NCBI GenBank assembly: GCA_024235015.1
Contig: JACKNG010000004.1
Coordinates: 1 to 64,000 of the forward strand
DNA: 64,000 nt
Direction: 5' to 3'
Source: Gammaproteobacteria bacterium
GTDB lineage: Bacteria > Pseudomonadota > Gammaproteobacteria > Ga0077536
Part shown: one piece after another, positions 21,213-30,917 of the stretch
Layout: each line of letters begins with the position of its first letter
Position numbering within the stretch: position 1 is the stretch's first letter
Made by a program: the position numbers and the translations under genes
The notes under the pieces: model-generated
What the model saw: the letters and a program-made list of their open reading frames with translations, nothing else
What the model was told of the DNA's origin: nothing
The model's database searches: none

Positions 21213-21242
21213 TTGCCTAAAGTTCGCGGAAAACTGTACGAT
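21213..21242 (+). promoter_or_regulatory. Promoter for 6S RNA
   Basis: TTGCCT (21213-21218), an 18-bp spacer and TACGAT (21237-21242) lie just upstream of the RNA's closing stem. The start would fall at about 21249-21252. Confidence 0.55.
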
Positions 21243-21251
21243 GACCAGTAC

Positions 21252-21439
21252 GGTGTTCTCTGCTTTGTGCGACCACTGACCCGCGATCTTTGAGCCTATA
21301 AGACATACCCGCAGGGACCGATCGTCAGGTGATGTTGTGCAGGTCTGCAACTCGGCAGAAAGCCTGATTCGCCCCGAGAAGTCCCATCTTGAACCTCTGG
21401 TTCAAGATTACGGTCAGCGCCGGCATTGCGGAGAACACC
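21252..21439 (+). ncRNA. ssrS: 6S RNA (SsrS)
   Basis: About 188 nt. 6S RNA imitates an open promoter and binds sigma70-RNA polymerase in stationary phase. The ends pair as a closing stem, GGTGTTCTCTGC (21252-21263) with GCGGAGAACACC (21428-21439), one G-U. Near the 3' side is the hallmark hairpin CTTGAACC-TCT-GGTTCAAG (21388-21406, extendable to 10 bp), followed by ATTACGGTCAGCGCCGGCAT, very close to the E. coli 3' part. TTTGAGCCTATAAGACATACC matches the conserved 5' strand. It stands directly after zapA, its normal place. Ends are inferred from pairing. Confidence 0.9.
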
Positions 21440-21473
21440 TTTTCTTTTCCTTCGCCCGGCCGGGCGGGGGCAC

Positions 21474-22565
21474 TCACACGTTGAAGCGGAAATGCATGAC
21501 GTCGCCGTCGGCGACGCAGTAGTCCTTGCCCTCGACCCTGAGCTTGCCCGCTTCGCGCGCCTTGACCTCGCCCCCACAGGCGACGAAATCCTCGTAGCCG
21601 ATGACCTCGGCGCGGATGAATCCGCGTTCGAAATCGGTGTGGATGACGGCCGCCGCCTGCGGCGCCAAGGCGCCGCGGCGCACGGTCCAGGCACGGCATT
21701 CCTTGGGCCCCGCGGTGAAGTAGCTCTGCAGGCCGAGCAGGCGGTAACCGGCGCGGATGACCCGGTCCAGGCCGGCCTCCTCGAGACCGAGGTCGTGCAG
21801 GAACTCGGCCCGTTCGTCGACCGGCAGGGCCGCGATCTCGGCTTCCAGCGCGGCGCACAGCACCACGCACTCGGCGCCGTTGGCCGCGGCGAAACGCTCG
21901 ACCTCGGCGGTGCGCGCATTGCCGGCGAGCTCGGCCTCGCCGACGTTGGCGATGTAGAGCACCGGTTTGGCGGTGAGCAGGGCGGTTTCGCGCACCAGCG
22001 CACGGGCATGGTCGTCGAGCTCGAGGGTGCGCACGGCGGTGCCCTGTTCGAGCGCCGCCAGCAGTACGCGGTAGGACTCGACCCGCTGGCGCTGTTCCTT
22101 GTCACCCGACTTGGCCTGCTTCTCGGCGCGTTCGAGCCCGCGCGTGCAGGTCTCGAGATCGGCCAGTGCGAGCTCCGTCTCGATGACCTCGATGTCCGAC
22201 AGCGGGTCGACCCGCCCGGCGACATGGGTGACGTTGTCGTCGTCGAAGCAGCGCACCACGTGCGCGATGGCCTGGGTTTCGCGGATGTGGGCGAGGAACT
22301 TGTTGCCCAATCCCTCGCCCTGCGCCGCACCGGCGACGAGACCGGCGATGTCGACGAACTCCATCGTCGAATGGATGACTTTCTCCGGCTTGACGATGGC
22401 AGCGATGCGTTCGAGCCGCGGATCGGGCACGGGCACGATGCCGACGTTCGGCTCGATGGTACAGAAGGGATAGTTCTCGGCTGCGATGCCGGCGCTGGTG
22501 AGCGCGTTGAACAGGGACGACTTGCCGACGTTGGGCAGGCCGACGATGCCACATTTGAAACCCAT
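21474..22565 (-). CDS. ychF: Ribosome-associated GTPase/ATPase YchF
   Basis: OBG-family P-loop nucleotidase (363 aa, the universal length) that binds ribosomes and prefers ATP. G1 is [17 protein letters not shown], the G3 region [19 protein letters not shown], and the altered G4 IANVGEAE explains the ATP preference of the family. A coiled-coil insert lies at about 130-200 and a TGS domain ends the protein ([10 protein letters not shown]). Its start touches the pth stop with no spacing, a widely conserved pth-ychF pair. It converges on 6S RNA. Confidence 0.97.
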   Translation of the reverse strand: MGFKCGIVGLPNVGKSSLFNALTSAGIAAENYPFCTIEPNVGIVPVPDPRLERIAAIVKPEKVIHSTMEFVDIAGLVAGAAQGEGLGNKFLAHIRETQAIAHVVRCFDDDNVTHVAGRVDPLSDIEVIETELALADLETCTRGLERAEKQAKSGDKEQRQRVESYRVLLAALEQGTAVRTLELDDHARALVRETALLTAKPVLYIANVGEAELAGNARTAEVERFAAANGAECVVLCAALEAEIAALPVDERAEFLHDLGLEEAGLDRVIRAGYRLLGLQSYFTAGPKECRAWTVRRGALAPQAAAVIHTDFERGFIRAEVIGYEDFVACGGEVKAREAGKLRVEGKDYCVADGDVMHFRFNV

Positions 22566-23165
22566 TCAGGTGGTGTCCTTGTGCTTGGCCGCGCGGCGGT
22601 TGAGCGAATTCATGGCGCGGTCGACCTGGCCGCGCAGGATGGTGTCGAAGACGCCGAGCACGGCGTCGATGGCGCCCTCGATGGCCTCGCGCTCGCTCGC
22701 CGGCGGCTTGCCGAGGACGTGCGCGGTGACCTCGGCGGCGTGACCGGGATGGCCGATGCCGAGCCGCACCCGCAGATAGTCGTTGGTACCGAGCTGGCTG
22801 TCGATGCTGCGCAGACCGTTGTGGCCACCGTGGCCGCCGCCACGCTTTAGACGCACCGTGCCGGCGGGCAGATCGAGCTCGTCGTGGACCACCAGCACCT
22901 GGGCCGGGGCAATGCGGAAATAATGGGCGCAGGCCGCCACCGCTTCGCCGGACAGGTTCATGAAGGTGAGCGGCTTGAGCAGGCGCAGACCGCTCGTGGC
23001 GCGGCCGAGCTCGCCCTTGAAGCGCGCTTCCTCGCGCAGCGTCACCGCGAGCTTCGCGGCGAGCGCATCGACGAACCAGAAACCGGCGTTGTGGCGATCG
23101 TGGGCGTGGCCGGGCCCGGGGTTGCCGAGCCCGACCACGAGTTGCACGGTGGCATCGTCGCTCAC
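22566..23165 (-). CDS. pth: Peptidyl-tRNA hydrolase
   Basis: Frees stalled peptidyl-tRNAs by cleaving the ester bond (199 aa). The GTG at 23165 starts VSDDATVQLVVGLGNPGPG, the normal Pth N terminus after a few residues; longer starts would add a non-family Arg-rich extension overlapping rplY. Catalytic motifs are the Asn in VVGLGNPG, the His in DRHNAGFW, FMNLSGEAV, the Asp in VVHDELDLPAG and GGHGGHNGLRSI. It lies between rplY and ychF in one minus-strand run. Confidence 0.96.
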   Translation of the reverse strand: MSDDATVQLVVGLGNPGPGHAHDRHNAGFWFVDALAAKLAVTLREEARFKGELGRATSGLRLLKPLTFMNLSGEAVAACAHYFRIAPAQVLVVHDELDLPAGTVRLKRGGGHGGHNGLRSIDSQLGTNDYLRVRLGIGHPGHAAEVTAHVLGKPPASEREAIEGAIDAVLGVFDTILRGQVDRAMNSLNRRAAKHKDTT

Positions 23166-23208
23166 GTTCGCCTGACCGGCCGATGCCACGTGCGCGGCGA
23201 TGTCGGGC

Positions 23209-23844
23209 TCAGCCCTCGGCGCCCTCCTCGCCGCCTTCCTCTTCACCCTCGGCGTCGCTCGCACCGCCACGCGGCGCGTGCACCGAGACCACCGCCTGGT
23301 CGGCATCGCCGCCGTGCGCCACCGAGGTGATCTCGACGCCCTTGGGCAGCTCGAGCTCGCTCAGGTGGATGGACTCGCCGAGGTTGATGTTCTGCAGGTC
23401 GACCTCGATGTACTCGGGCAGATCCCTGGGCAGGCAGGTGACCTCGAGATCGGCCATCAGGTGGGAGATGACGCCACCGCCCTGCTTGACCCCGACGCAG
23501 CGATCTTCGTTGACGAAGTGCAGCGGGACGCGAATGGTGATGGCCTCGGACTCGCTCACGCGCAGGAAGTCCATGTGCATGATGAACGGCTTGTAGGGAT
23601 GCCGTTGCATGTCCTTGAGCACGACCCGCTCGGTCTTGCCGTCGATCTTGAGGTTGAGGATGTGCGAGTAGAACGCCTCGTGCTCGGTATGCAGCAGCAT
23701 CTCGGTGTGCGTTACCTGGATCGCCGTCGGGTCCTTGTGCCCGCCGTAGACGATCGCAGGCAGCTTGCCGGCACGACGCAGGCGGCGGCTCGCACCCTTA
23801 CCCCTGTCGTGGCGCAACTCGCCTTCGATTTCGAAAATATCCAT
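23209..23844 (-). CDS. rplY: 50S ribosomal protein L25 (Ctc type)
   Basis: Binds 5S rRNA. The 211-aa protein is the long TL5/Ctc form: an L25 domain (about 1-95, EGELRHDRGKGASRRLRRAGKLP), then a beta domain (about 96-185), then an acidic Gly/Glu tail (SDAEGEEEGGEEGAEG). It lies in the conserved prs-rplY-pth-ychF order, 124 bp after prs. Confidence 0.96.
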   Translation of the reverse strand: MDIFEIEGELRHDRGKGASRRLRRAGKLPAIVYGGHKDPTAIQVTHTEMLLHTEHEAFYSHILNLKIDGKTERVVLKDMQRHPYKPFIMHMDFLRVSESEAITIRVPLHFVNEDRCVGVKQGGGVISHLMADLEVTCLPRDLPEYIEVDLQNINLGESIHLSELELPKGVEITSVAHGGDADQAVVSVHAPRGGASDAEGEEEGGEEGAEG

Positions 23845-23968
23845 CGTTGGTTGATCTCCAGTAGTGGTTTACAGCCGCCGTCACGCCCCCGCGACCAGGT
23901 GACGTGGGACGGTTCCAGTTGCGGCAGCGCCTATGCGCCGCCGCCACATCGGGTGCCCCGGGCCGGTT

Positions 23969-24922
23969 TCAGTCGACGAACATCGAGCTCAGCGACTGCC
24001 CCGAGATGATGCGATTGATGCTCTCGCCGAGCAGGCCCGCGACCGACAGTTGGCGGATCTTGGTGCAGGTCTCGGCCACCTCGGACAGCGGGATGGTGTC
24101 GGTGACGACCAGCTCGTCCAGGGTCGAGGCATTCAGGTTGTCGATGGCCGGGCCGGACAGCACCGGGTGGGTGCAGTAGGCCACGACCTTGCGCGCGCCG
24201 TGGTCCTTGAGCGCCTCGGCGGCGCGGCACAGGGTGCCGGCGGTGTCGACCATGTCGTCGACCATCACGCAGGTGCGATCCTCGACGTCGCCGATGATGT
24301 TCATCACGCGCGACTCGTTGGCGCGCGGGCGACGCTTGTCGATGATGGCGAGATCGGCGTTGTCGAGACGCCGCGCGATGGCACGCGCGCGGACCACGCC
24401 ACCGACATCGGGCGACACCACCATGAGGTTGTCGTACTCGTGCTTCCAGATGTCGCCGAGCAGCACCGGCGAGGCGTAGACGTTGTCCATGGGGATGTCG
24501 AAGAAACCCTGGATCTGCTCGGCGTGGAGGTCGACCGTCAACACCCGCGAGGTGCCGACGGAGGTGATCATGTTGGCCACCACCTTGGCCGTGATGGGTA
24601 CGCGCGCCGAGCGCGGACGGCGATCCTGGCGGGCGTAGCCGAGGTAGGGGATGACCGCGGTGATGCTCAGGGCCGAGGCGCGCCTGAGGGCGTCGATCAG
24701 GACCAGCAGTTCCATGAAATTGTCGTTGGTCGGGGCGCAGGTCGGCTGGATGACGATGGTGTGGCGACCGCGTACGTTCTCCGCGATCTCGACCATGATC
24801 TCGCCGTCCGAGAAACGACCCACCGTGGCCTTGCCCAGCGGCATGTGCAACTGGCGCGCGACCGCCCGCGCCAGCGGCCGGTTGGCGTTGCCAGTGAACA
24901 GCATCATCGATTCTTCCATCAT
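23969..24922 (-). CDS. prs: Ribose-phosphate pyrophosphokinase (PRPP synthase)
   Basis: Makes PRPP from ribose-5-phosphate and ATP for purine, pyrimidine, His and Trp synthesis (317 aa). Family marks are [23 protein letters not shown], the ATP region [12 protein letters not shown], the catalytic flexible-loop signature [30 protein letters not shown] and the PRPP loop [12 protein letters not shown]. Either of two nearby Met starts (24922 or the MMLF 15 bp later) is possible. tRNA-Gln follows upstream, then ispE, the usual gammaproteobacterial block. Confidence 0.96.
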   Translation of the reverse strand: MMEESMMLFTGNANRPLARAVARQLHMPLGKATVGRFSDGEIMVEIAENVRGRHTIVIQPTCAPTNDNFMELLVLIDALRRASALSITAVIPYLGYARQDRRPRSARVPITAKVVANMITSVGTSRVLTVDLHAEQIQGFFDIPMDNVYASPVLLGDIWKHEYDNLMVVSPDVGGVVRARAIARRLDNADLAIIDKRRPRANESRVMNIIGDVEDRTCVMVDDMVDTAGTLCRAAEALKDHGARKVVAYCTHPVLSGPAIDNLNASTLDELVVTDTIPLSEVAETCTKIRQLSVAGLLGESINRIISGQSLSSMFVD

Positions 24923-24994
24923 GTCCCCGATGACTCCGCGCTTTGTGTCGGCCCGGCAACGCGCCCCGGGCCGGATACCGGGGCGCTCGGCGTT

Positions 24995-25069
24995 TGGCTG
25001 GGGTGCCAGGATTCGAACCTGGGAATGCCGGGATCAAAACCCGGTGCCTTACCGCTTGGCGACACCCCA
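24995..25069 (-). tRNA. tRNA-Gln (anticodon UUG)
   Basis: 75 nt including the encoded CCA. The acceptor stem TGGGGTG pairs with CACCCCA, the discriminator is G, the anticodon stem CCGGG/CCCGG encloses TTTTGAT (anticodon TTG), and the T-arm contains GGTTCGAATCC. It sits between ispE and prs in the same orientation. Confidence 0.95.
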
Positions 25070-25128
25070 AGAATTCTTTCGCGCCGCCGTGGCCGCCGGC
25101 CCCCGCGGGGCGGCCCGACTGCGTGCGC

Positions 25129-25986
25129 TCAACCCGCCCCGCGCTGGCGGGCGAGGCGGTCAAGCAGCGGCGACCGGTTACAGCGCCGTCCGGCGTGGGC
25201 GCGCCACGCGTGCGGGACGCGGGCTTGCACGGCACGGGCCTGGTCGAGGTCGTCGAAGAACGCGAACACGCTGGCACCCGTTCCGCTCATCCGTGCCGGC
25301 GCGAATGCGGCGAGCCAGTCGAGCGCCGCGCCCACCTCGGGGTAGAGGCGACGGGTGACGGGTTCACAGTCGTTGCGCGAGCGGGCGAGCGAAAAGGCGT
25401 GCATTTTGATGGCGGGGGTATCGCGTGTCAAATCAGGATCGGTGAACACGCGTACCGTGGAAACGGCGCAATCCGGGGTCACGACGAGCACCGCGCCTTC
25501 GGCTGCCGGACACGGTTCGAGGACCTCGCCCACCCCTTCCGCCCAGGCCGCCTCGCCACGCACGAAGACCGGCACGTCGGCGCCGAGGCCGAGACCCAGC
25601 GCGGCCAGGCGGTCGACGTCGAGGCCGAGCCCCCACAAGGCGTTCAGGGCGACCAGCACGGTGGCGGCGTTGGAGCTGCCGCCGCCCAGGCCGCCGCCCA
25701 TCGGCAGGCGCTTGTCGACGCCGATCACGGCGCCGTCGCCGCAGCCCGTCTCCTGCTGCAACAAACGCGCCGCGCGCACCACGAGGTCGTCGTCCTCGGC
25801 CACCCCGGGTAGCGCGGTGGCGCGTCGCACCCGGCCGTCACTGGTCGCCCGGATGTCCAGCCAGTCGCAGTCGTCGACGAACTGGAACCACGTCTGCAAC
25901 AGGTGGTAGCCGTCGGCGCGGCGCCCGGTGACGTGGAGGAAGAGATTGATCTTGGCCGGGGCGGGCCAGGCGTCGGCGTCCGTCAT
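25129..25986 (-). CDS. ispE: 4-diphosphocytidyl-2-C-methyl-D-erythritol kinase
   Basis: GHMP kinase of the non-mevalonate isoprenoid pathway (285 aa from ATG 25986). WPAPAKINLFLHVTGRRADGYH is the N-terminal signature, PMGGGLGGGSSNAATVLVALN the ATP motif 2, and ARMSGTGASVFAFF the C-terminal motif 3. It begins 2 bp after the lolB stop, so the two are cotranscribed. Confidence 0.96.
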   Translation of the reverse strand: MTDADAWPAPAKINLFLHVTGRRADGYHLLQTWFQFVDDCDWLDIRATSDGRVRRATALPGVAEDDDLVVRAARLLQQETGCGDGAVIGVDKRLPMGGGLGGGSSNAATVLVALNALWGLGLDVDRLAALGLGLGADVPVFVRGEAAWAEGVGEVLEPCPAAEGAVLVVTPDCAVSTVRVFTDPDLTRDTPAIKMHAFSLARSRNDCEPVTRRLYPEVGAALDWLAAFAPARMSGTGASVFAFFDDLDQARAVQARVPHAWRAHAGRRCNRSPLLDRLARQRGAG

Positions 25987-25988
25987 CG

Positions 25989-26597
25989 CTATTCCCAGGA
26001 CTTGATCACGACGCGGACCTGGAGGCCGGCCTGACTGAGGTAGAGCTTGCGCGGCAGGCTGAGCTCGCCGGCCGTCACGTAATCGAGGACGCTGATGCGC
26101 CAGCCGGACTGTTCGAAGTCGGTCCAGCGGCCGTGCGCGTCGAAGTATTCCTGGCTCACCGGCGCGGCGGGTGCCGGCACCCCGCGCACCCACCAGCGCG
26201 CACCGCTGACCGGCAGCATCCAGCCCAGGTGGGCCTCCATCAGGGCTTCCGCGCTGACCGCGGCGAAACGTTCGCCCTTGGGCGTGACCAGGGTGACGCC
26301 GCGGTCGTCGCCGGCCAGGGCGAAAGTGCCACCATTGAGCGGCGCGACCACCCGGAGGTCGAAGCGCGCGCCGTCCTGCTGCCAGTCGAGCCCCGCGTTC
26401 ACGCCCTGGTCGTCGCGCTGCACGGCGATGCGCCCGGCCAGGCGCCAGGCCTTCACCGCGCGCACGCGTGCGGCGTGTTCGGCGGTCGCGTTCGCCGCAA
26501 CGGCTTGTTCGGGGGTCGCGCGGAACGGCCAGCCCGACGGCAGGCTCGCGCAGCCGCCGAGCACGATGAGCAGCAGCGCCGCAGGCCAGGCTCTCAC
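25989..26597 (-). CDS. lolB: Outer-membrane lipoprotein receptor LolB
   Basis: Accepts lipoproteins from LolA and inserts them in the outer membrane (202 aa). The GTG at 26597 overlaps the TPR gene stop as GTGA and begins VRAWPAALLLIVLGGCASLP, a lipoprotein signal with lipobox VLGGC (Cys16). WRLAGRIAVQRDDQGVNAGLDWQQDG matches the LolB first strands, and FEQSGWRISVLDY a later one. The hemA-side neighbour and ispE downstream are the typical context. Confidence 0.92.
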   Translation of the reverse strand: MRAWPAALLLIVLGGCASLPSGWPFRATPEQAVAANATAEHAARVRAVKAWRLAGRIAVQRDDQGVNAGLDWQQDGARFDLRVVAPLNGGTFALAGDDRGVTLVTPKGERFAAVSAEALMEAHLGWMLPVSGARWWVRGVPAPAAPVSQEYFDAHGRWTDFEQSGWRISVLDYVTAGELSLPRKLYLSQAGLQVRVVIKSWE

Positions 26598-28339
26598 GGG
26601 GTCAGGCGCTGGATGACGTCGAGCAGCTTCTTGTCGTTGGGCGTGTCCTTCAGCGCCGTTTCCCACACCTCGCGCGCTTCCTCGCGCTGGCCCTTGACCC
26701 ACAACACCTCGCCGAGGTGGGCGGCCACTTCCGGATCGTTACGCAGTTCGCGGGCGCGTTCGAGATAGGGGATGGCGTCGTCGAGGCGGCCCAGGCGGTA
26801 GAGCACCCAGCCCATCGAGTCGAGGATGTAGAAGTCCTCCGGACTGAGTTCGAGCGCGCGTTCGATGAGCGCATGGGCCTCCTCGAAGCGCTCGGTGCGA
26901 TCGGCGAGGGTATAGCCGAGCGCGTTGAGGGCCTGGGCGTTGTCCGGCTCGGCCTCGATGATGGCGCGCAGGTCGCGTTCGAGGACGTCGATGCGGCCCA
27001 TCTTCTCGGCCAGCATGGCGCGCGTGTAGAGCAACTCGGTGTCGTAGTGGCCGCCGGCCAGCGCGGCATCGTAGATCGCCATCGCCTCGTCCAGGCGTCC
27101 GTGTTCGACGAGAATCTCGCCCTTGGCGCGGGCGAGATCGAAACGCTGCTGGTCGTCTTCCGGCTGGACCTGGTCGAGGAAGGCGACGGCCTCGTCGACA
27201 CGGCCGAGCAGTGCCAGCACCAGCGCCTTGCGCAGCTGCGCGGCGAAGTAGTTGCTGCCACCCTCGATCGCCTGGTAGTGCTCGATGGCCGCCTGGCGTT
27301 CGCCGCGCGCCTCGGCGATCTGGCCGAGGTAGAAGTGGGCTTCGTCCTCGCGCGTCTCGAGCTTGAGCAATTGCTCGAAATTGGCCGCGGCATCGTCGTT
27401 GCGCCCGGCCTGCAGGTTGAGCAGGCCGAGAGCGAAGGTGATGTCGGTGTTGTCCGGTGACTGCTCGGCCAGCACGCCGAACTGGACGCGGGCCTCCTCG
27501 TAGCGGTTGGCCTCGGCCAGCATGCGCGCGTAGATCAGGCGCAGGCCGAACTGGTCGGGGTTGAGGCTCAGCAATTCGTCGAGCCAGTCGATGGCCTCGG
27601 GCAGCTTGTCCTGCTTCTGCAGCACGGCGAGGTAGGCCATGGCGACGTTGGACGGCAGCTCGGTGCGCTCGACCACGCGGCGGATGGCACGCCGCGCATC
27701 GTCCAGCCGCTCGGCGCGCACGGCGAGCAGGGCGTAGGCAAGCAGGGCGTCGGTGTCGTCCTTGAAGTGATCGACCAGCTCGCCCATGACCTCCAGCGCG
27801 GTGTCGCGATCGTCCTCGCGGCCGAGCAGGTTGGCGATCATGCGCAGGCGGTTGCCCGATTCCACCGCGTCGTCATGGGTCAACACGTACTCGAGGTTTT
27901 CCATCGCCGGCTGCGCCTGGCCGTGGCGGATGTACATCGCTGCCAGGATTTGCCGCGCGTCCATGTCCTCCGGCGCCAGCTCGACCCAGACCTTGGCCGC
28001 CGCCAGCGCGGCGTCGTCATCCCGCGAGAAGACCGCGATGCGGGTAGCGCGTTCGGCGAGCCTGGCGTCCCGTTCGCTGCGGGCGAGCTCGAGGTACTGC
28101 TCGGTGGCGACGTCGAGGTAGCCGCGCTGGCCGGCGAACTCGGCGACGAGCAGGCGGTAGAGCGGGTCGTCCTCGTATTCGAACGGCACGAGCGGCGCCG
28201 CGACCGGGGCCGGCGCCGCGACCGCGGGCGAGCTGGCGGCCGGCGCGGCCGGGCGCGGCGGTGGGGTCGCGCAGGCGGCGAGGGCGATGCCGAGCAGGAA
28301 GGTGCTGAGGGCGCGCGGGCAGTGGGCGAAGTGACGCAT
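26594..28339 (-). CDS. TPR-repeat lipoprotein
   Basis: A 581-aa protein with a lipoprotein signal (lipobox ALAAC, Cys23), a Pro/Ala linker (about 25-52) and an array of about a dozen TPR-like helical pairs from residue 60 to the end (for example AIEHYQAIEGGSNYFAAQLR and DDAIPYLERARELRNDPEVA). Homologues stand between lolB and hemA in Pseudomonas and relatives; their function is not established, though a periplasmic scaffolding role at the outer membrane is likely. It is divergent from hemA and overlaps lolB by 4 bp. Confidence 0.85.
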   Translation of the reverse strand: MRHFAHCPRALSTFLLGIALAACATPPPRPAAPAASSPAVAAPAPVAAPLVPFEYEDDPLYRLLVAEFAGQRGYLDVATEQYLELARSERDARLAERATRIAVFSRDDDAALAAAKVWVELAPEDMDARQILAAMYIRHGQAQPAMENLEYVLTHDDAVESGNRLRMIANLLGREDDRDTALEVMGELVDHFKDDTDALLAYALLAVRAERLDDARRAIRRVVERTELPSNVAMAYLAVLQKQDKLPEAIDWLDELLSLNPDQFGLRLIYARMLAEANRYEEARVQFGVLAEQSPDNTDITFALGLLNLQAGRNDDAAANFEQLLKLETREDEAHFYLGQIAEARGERQAAIEHYQAIEGGSNYFAAQLRKALVLALLGRVDEAVAFLDQVQPEDDQQRFDLARAKGEILVEHGRLDEAMAIYDAALAGGHYDTELLYTRAMLAEKMGRIDVLERDLRAIIEAEPDNAQALNALGYTLADRTERFEEAHALIERALELSPEDFYILDSMGWVLYRLGRLDDAIPYLERARELRNDPEVAAHLGEVLWVKGQREEAREVWETALKDTPNDKKLLDVIQRLTP

Positions 28340-28565
28340 CGGGGTCGGCGCGGTATCCGGCGGACCGGGCGGCGCTGCGGCGGATTCAAGCCGCGCGGCG
28401 GACGGTCGTTAGTGGTTTTGCAGATCTCTGATTAAACTATATCGCAGTTGGCTTTCGAGCTTAATTTTGATAGCGAGGCCCGGCCTGCGTTCCCCGCCCG
28501 ATCTCACCGATCTCACGCTGGGGTTTAGCGGACGCCGTGGCGGATAGCTTGACCTGCCGCCAGCC
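28340..28565. promoter_or_regulatory. Divergent control region of the TPR gene and hemA
   Basis: 226 bp with a distinctly AT-rich core (28409-28472). For the minus strand TTAAGC and TATAGT are 17 bp apart (a good -10, poor -35). For hemA several AT-rich hexamers exist but none forms a clean pair. No recognisable operator was seen. Confidence 0.45.
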
Positions 28566-29831
28566 ATGGCCCTGAACATCCTCGGACTCAGTCACAAGAC
28601 CGCGCCGCTCGCCGTGCGCGAGAAGGTCGCGTTCGACGCCGGCCAGCTCGCCGACGCCCTCGACGCGCTGAACGCCAGCCGCGGCGTGTCCGAGGCGATG
28701 ATCCTCTCGACCTGCAACCGCACCGAACTGTATTGCAACCTCGACGTCGGCGCTGCGCGCGAACCGCTGTCGTGGCTGACCCGCTACCGCGGGCTCGGCG
28801 ACCACGACATCGAACCCCATATCTACCAGCTGCAGGACGAACATGCCGTGCGCCACGTGCTGCGCGTGGCCAGCGGCCTCGACTCCCTGGTCGTGGGTGA
28901 GCCGCAGATCCTGGGCCAGCTCAAGGACGCCTACCGCAGCGCAGTAGACGCCGGCACCGTGGGCAAGTTCCTCAACCGGCTGATGCAGTTCTCGTTCTCG
29001 ACCGCCAAGATGATCCGCTCGAGCACCGATATCGGCAACACGCCGGTGTCGGTCGCCTATGCCGCGGTCAAGCTCGCCCAGCAGATCCACGGTGACCTGT
29101 CACGCCGCCGCGCGCTGCTGGTCGGCGCCGGGGAAACCATCGCGCTGGTCGCCAACCACCTCAAGGGCGCCGGCATCGGGCGGCTGGTCATCGCCAACCG
29201 CTCGCACGAAAACGCCGTCGCCCTGGCCGAGCGCCACGGCGGCGAAGCGATTGCCCTAACCAGCCTCCCCGAGCGTCTGCCGCAGGTCGACATCGTGGTG
29301 GCCTCGACCGCGAGCCGCCTGCCCATCATCACCCGCGGCATCGTCGAGGTGGCGCTCGAACGGCGGCGATTCGAGCCGATGTTCTTCGTCGACCTCGCCG
29401 TGCCGCGCGACATCGAGCCCGCGGTCGGCGACATCGACGACGCCTACCTCTACACCGTCGACGACCTCGAGAGCGTGGTCAGCGCCAACCTGCGGGTGCG
29501 CCACGAGGCGGCGGCACAGGCCGAGGAAATGGTTCACCTGCAGGTCCAGGACTACATGGACTGGTTGCAGGTCCAGTCGAGCGGCGCCACCATCGCGAGC
29601 TTCCGCGCCCGCGGCGAGGGCATTCGCGACGAACTGCTGGAGCGCGCCCATGCCCGGCTCGAGCGCGGTGACGACGCGCGCGCGGTGCTCGACCAGCTCG
29701 CCAATACCCTGACCAACAAGCTGATGCATCATCCGACCGCCAGCCTGCGCCAGGCCAGCGGCCGCGAGGACTTCCTGCGCGTGGCCCGCGAACTGCTGGG
29801 TCTCGAAGACTCGACCTCGCCGAAACCGTGA
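28566..29831 (+). CDS. hemA: Glutamyl-tRNA reductase
   Basis: First committed enzyme of C5-pathway haem synthesis, NADPH reduction of Glu-tRNA to glutamate-semialdehyde (421 aa). [18 protein letters not shown] at the N terminus and STCNRTELY with catalytic Cys50 are diagnostic. The NADPH fold contains [15 protein letters not shown], and the C-terminal dimerisation helix region [19 protein letters not shown] ends the protein. The stop overlaps the prfA GTG. Confidence 0.97.
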   Translation: MALNILGLSHKTAPLAVREKVAFDAGQLADALDALNASRGVSEAMILSTCNRTELYCNLDVGAAREPLSWLTRYRGLGDHDIEPHIYQLQDEHAVRHVLRVASGLDSLVVGEPQILGQLKDAYRSAVDAGTVGKFLNRLMQFSFSTAKMIRSSTDIGNTPVSVAYAAVKLAQQIHGDLSRRRALLVGAGETIALVANHLKGAGIGRLVIANRSHENAVALAERHGGEAIALTSLPERLPQVDIVVASTASRLPIITRGIVEVALERRRFEPMFFVDLAVPRDIEPAVGDIDDAYLYTVDDLESVVSANLRVRHEAAAQAEEMVHLQVQDYMDWLQVQSSGATIASFRARGEGIRDELLERAHARLERGDDARAVLDQLANTLTNKLMHHPTASLRQASGREDFLRVARELLGLEDSTSPKP

Positions 29832-30913
29832 AGGCCTCGCTGCTCGCCAAGCTCGAGAGCCTGGTCGACCGCCGGCGTGAACTCGATGGCATGCTCGCCC
29901 TGCCCGAGATCATCGCCGACCATGCCCGCTTTCGCGCCCTGTCACGCGAGCATGCCGAACTCAGCCCCGTGACGGAGTGTTTCGCGCGCTACCGCGCAAC
30001 CGAGGCGGCCATTGCCAGTGCGCGCGAACTCGCCGGCGAGGACGACGCCGAGCTGCGCGCGCTCGCCGAGGACGAGGTCGCGAGCGGGCGCAAGCAGCTC
30101 GAACAGCTCGAAGCGGACCTGCACAAGCTGCTCATTCCGCGCGATCCCGACGACGACGCCGATGTCTTCCTCGAAATCCGTGCCGGCACCGGCGGCGACG
30201 AAGCCGGACTGTTCGCCGGCGACCTGCTGCGCATGTACCTGCGCTACGCCGAGCAGCGCGGCTGGCGCACCGAGATCATGAGCGCGAACGAGGCCGAACA
30301 CGGCGGCTACAAGGAGGTCATCGTCCGCATCAGCGGCGCCGGCGTGTACGCCGCGCTGAAGTTCGAATCCGGCGCGCACCGCGTGCAGCGCGTGCCGGAA
30401 ACGGAATCGCAGGGGCGCATCCACACCTCGGCCTGCACCGTGGCCGTACTGCCCGAGGTCGACGAGGTGGAGGACATCGAGCTCAATCCCGCCGACCTGC
30501 GCATCGACACCTACCGTGCATCGGGCGCCGGCGGCCAGCACGTCAACAAGACCGATTCGGCCATCCGCATCACCCACCTGCCGACCGGGGTGGTGGTGGA
30601 GTGCCAGGACGAGCGTTCGCAGCACAAGAACCGCGCCCGCGCGATGAGCCTGCTGAAGGCACGGCTGCTGCGCGCCGAACGCGACCGGCGCGAAGCCGAA
30701 CAGGCCTCGACGCGGCGCAACCTGGTCGGCTCGGGCGACCGCTCGGAGCGCATCCGTACCTACAATTTTCCGCAGGGCCGGCTGACCGACCACCGTATCA
30801 ATCTCACGCTCTACCGGCTCGACGACATTCTCGAGGGCGATCTCGACGCGGTCGTCGGCCCGCTGGTCAGCGAACACCAGGCCGACCTCATGGCGCAGCT
30901 CGCCGACGCCTGA
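29828..30913 (+). CDS. prfA: Peptide chain release factor 1
   Basis: Recognises UAA/UAG and hydrolyses peptidyl-tRNA (361 aa). A GTG start overlaps the hemA stop (GTGA). The GGQ loop is [20 protein letters not shown], with the Gln that PrmC methylates; [18 protein letters not shown] and [14 protein letters not shown] belong to the conserved core. hemA-prfA-prmC is a textbook gammaproteobacterial operon. Confidence 0.97.
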   Translation: MKASLLAKLESLVDRRRELDGMLALPEIIADHARFRALSREHAELSPVTECFARYRATEAAIASARELAGEDDAELRALAEDEVASGRKQLEQLEADLHKLLIPRDPDDDADVFLEIRAGTGGDEAGLFAGDLLRMYLRYAEQRGWRTEIMSANEAEHGGYKEVIVRISGAGVYAALKFESGAHRVQRVPETESQGRIHTSACTVAVLPEVDEVEDIELNPADLRIDTYRASGAGGQHVNKTDSAIRITHLPTGVVVECQDERSQHKNRARAMSLLKARLLRAERDRREAEQASTRRNLVGSGDRSERIRTYNFPQGRLTDHRINLTLYRLDDILEGDLDAVVGPLVSEHQADLMAQLADA

Positions 30914-30917
30914 AAGG

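Noticed and set aside
21453..21466. CGCCCGGCCGGGCG palindrome as terminator of ychF
   Set aside because: On the minus strand it is followed by purines, not a U tract; it is simply a GC palindrome between ychF and 6S RNA.
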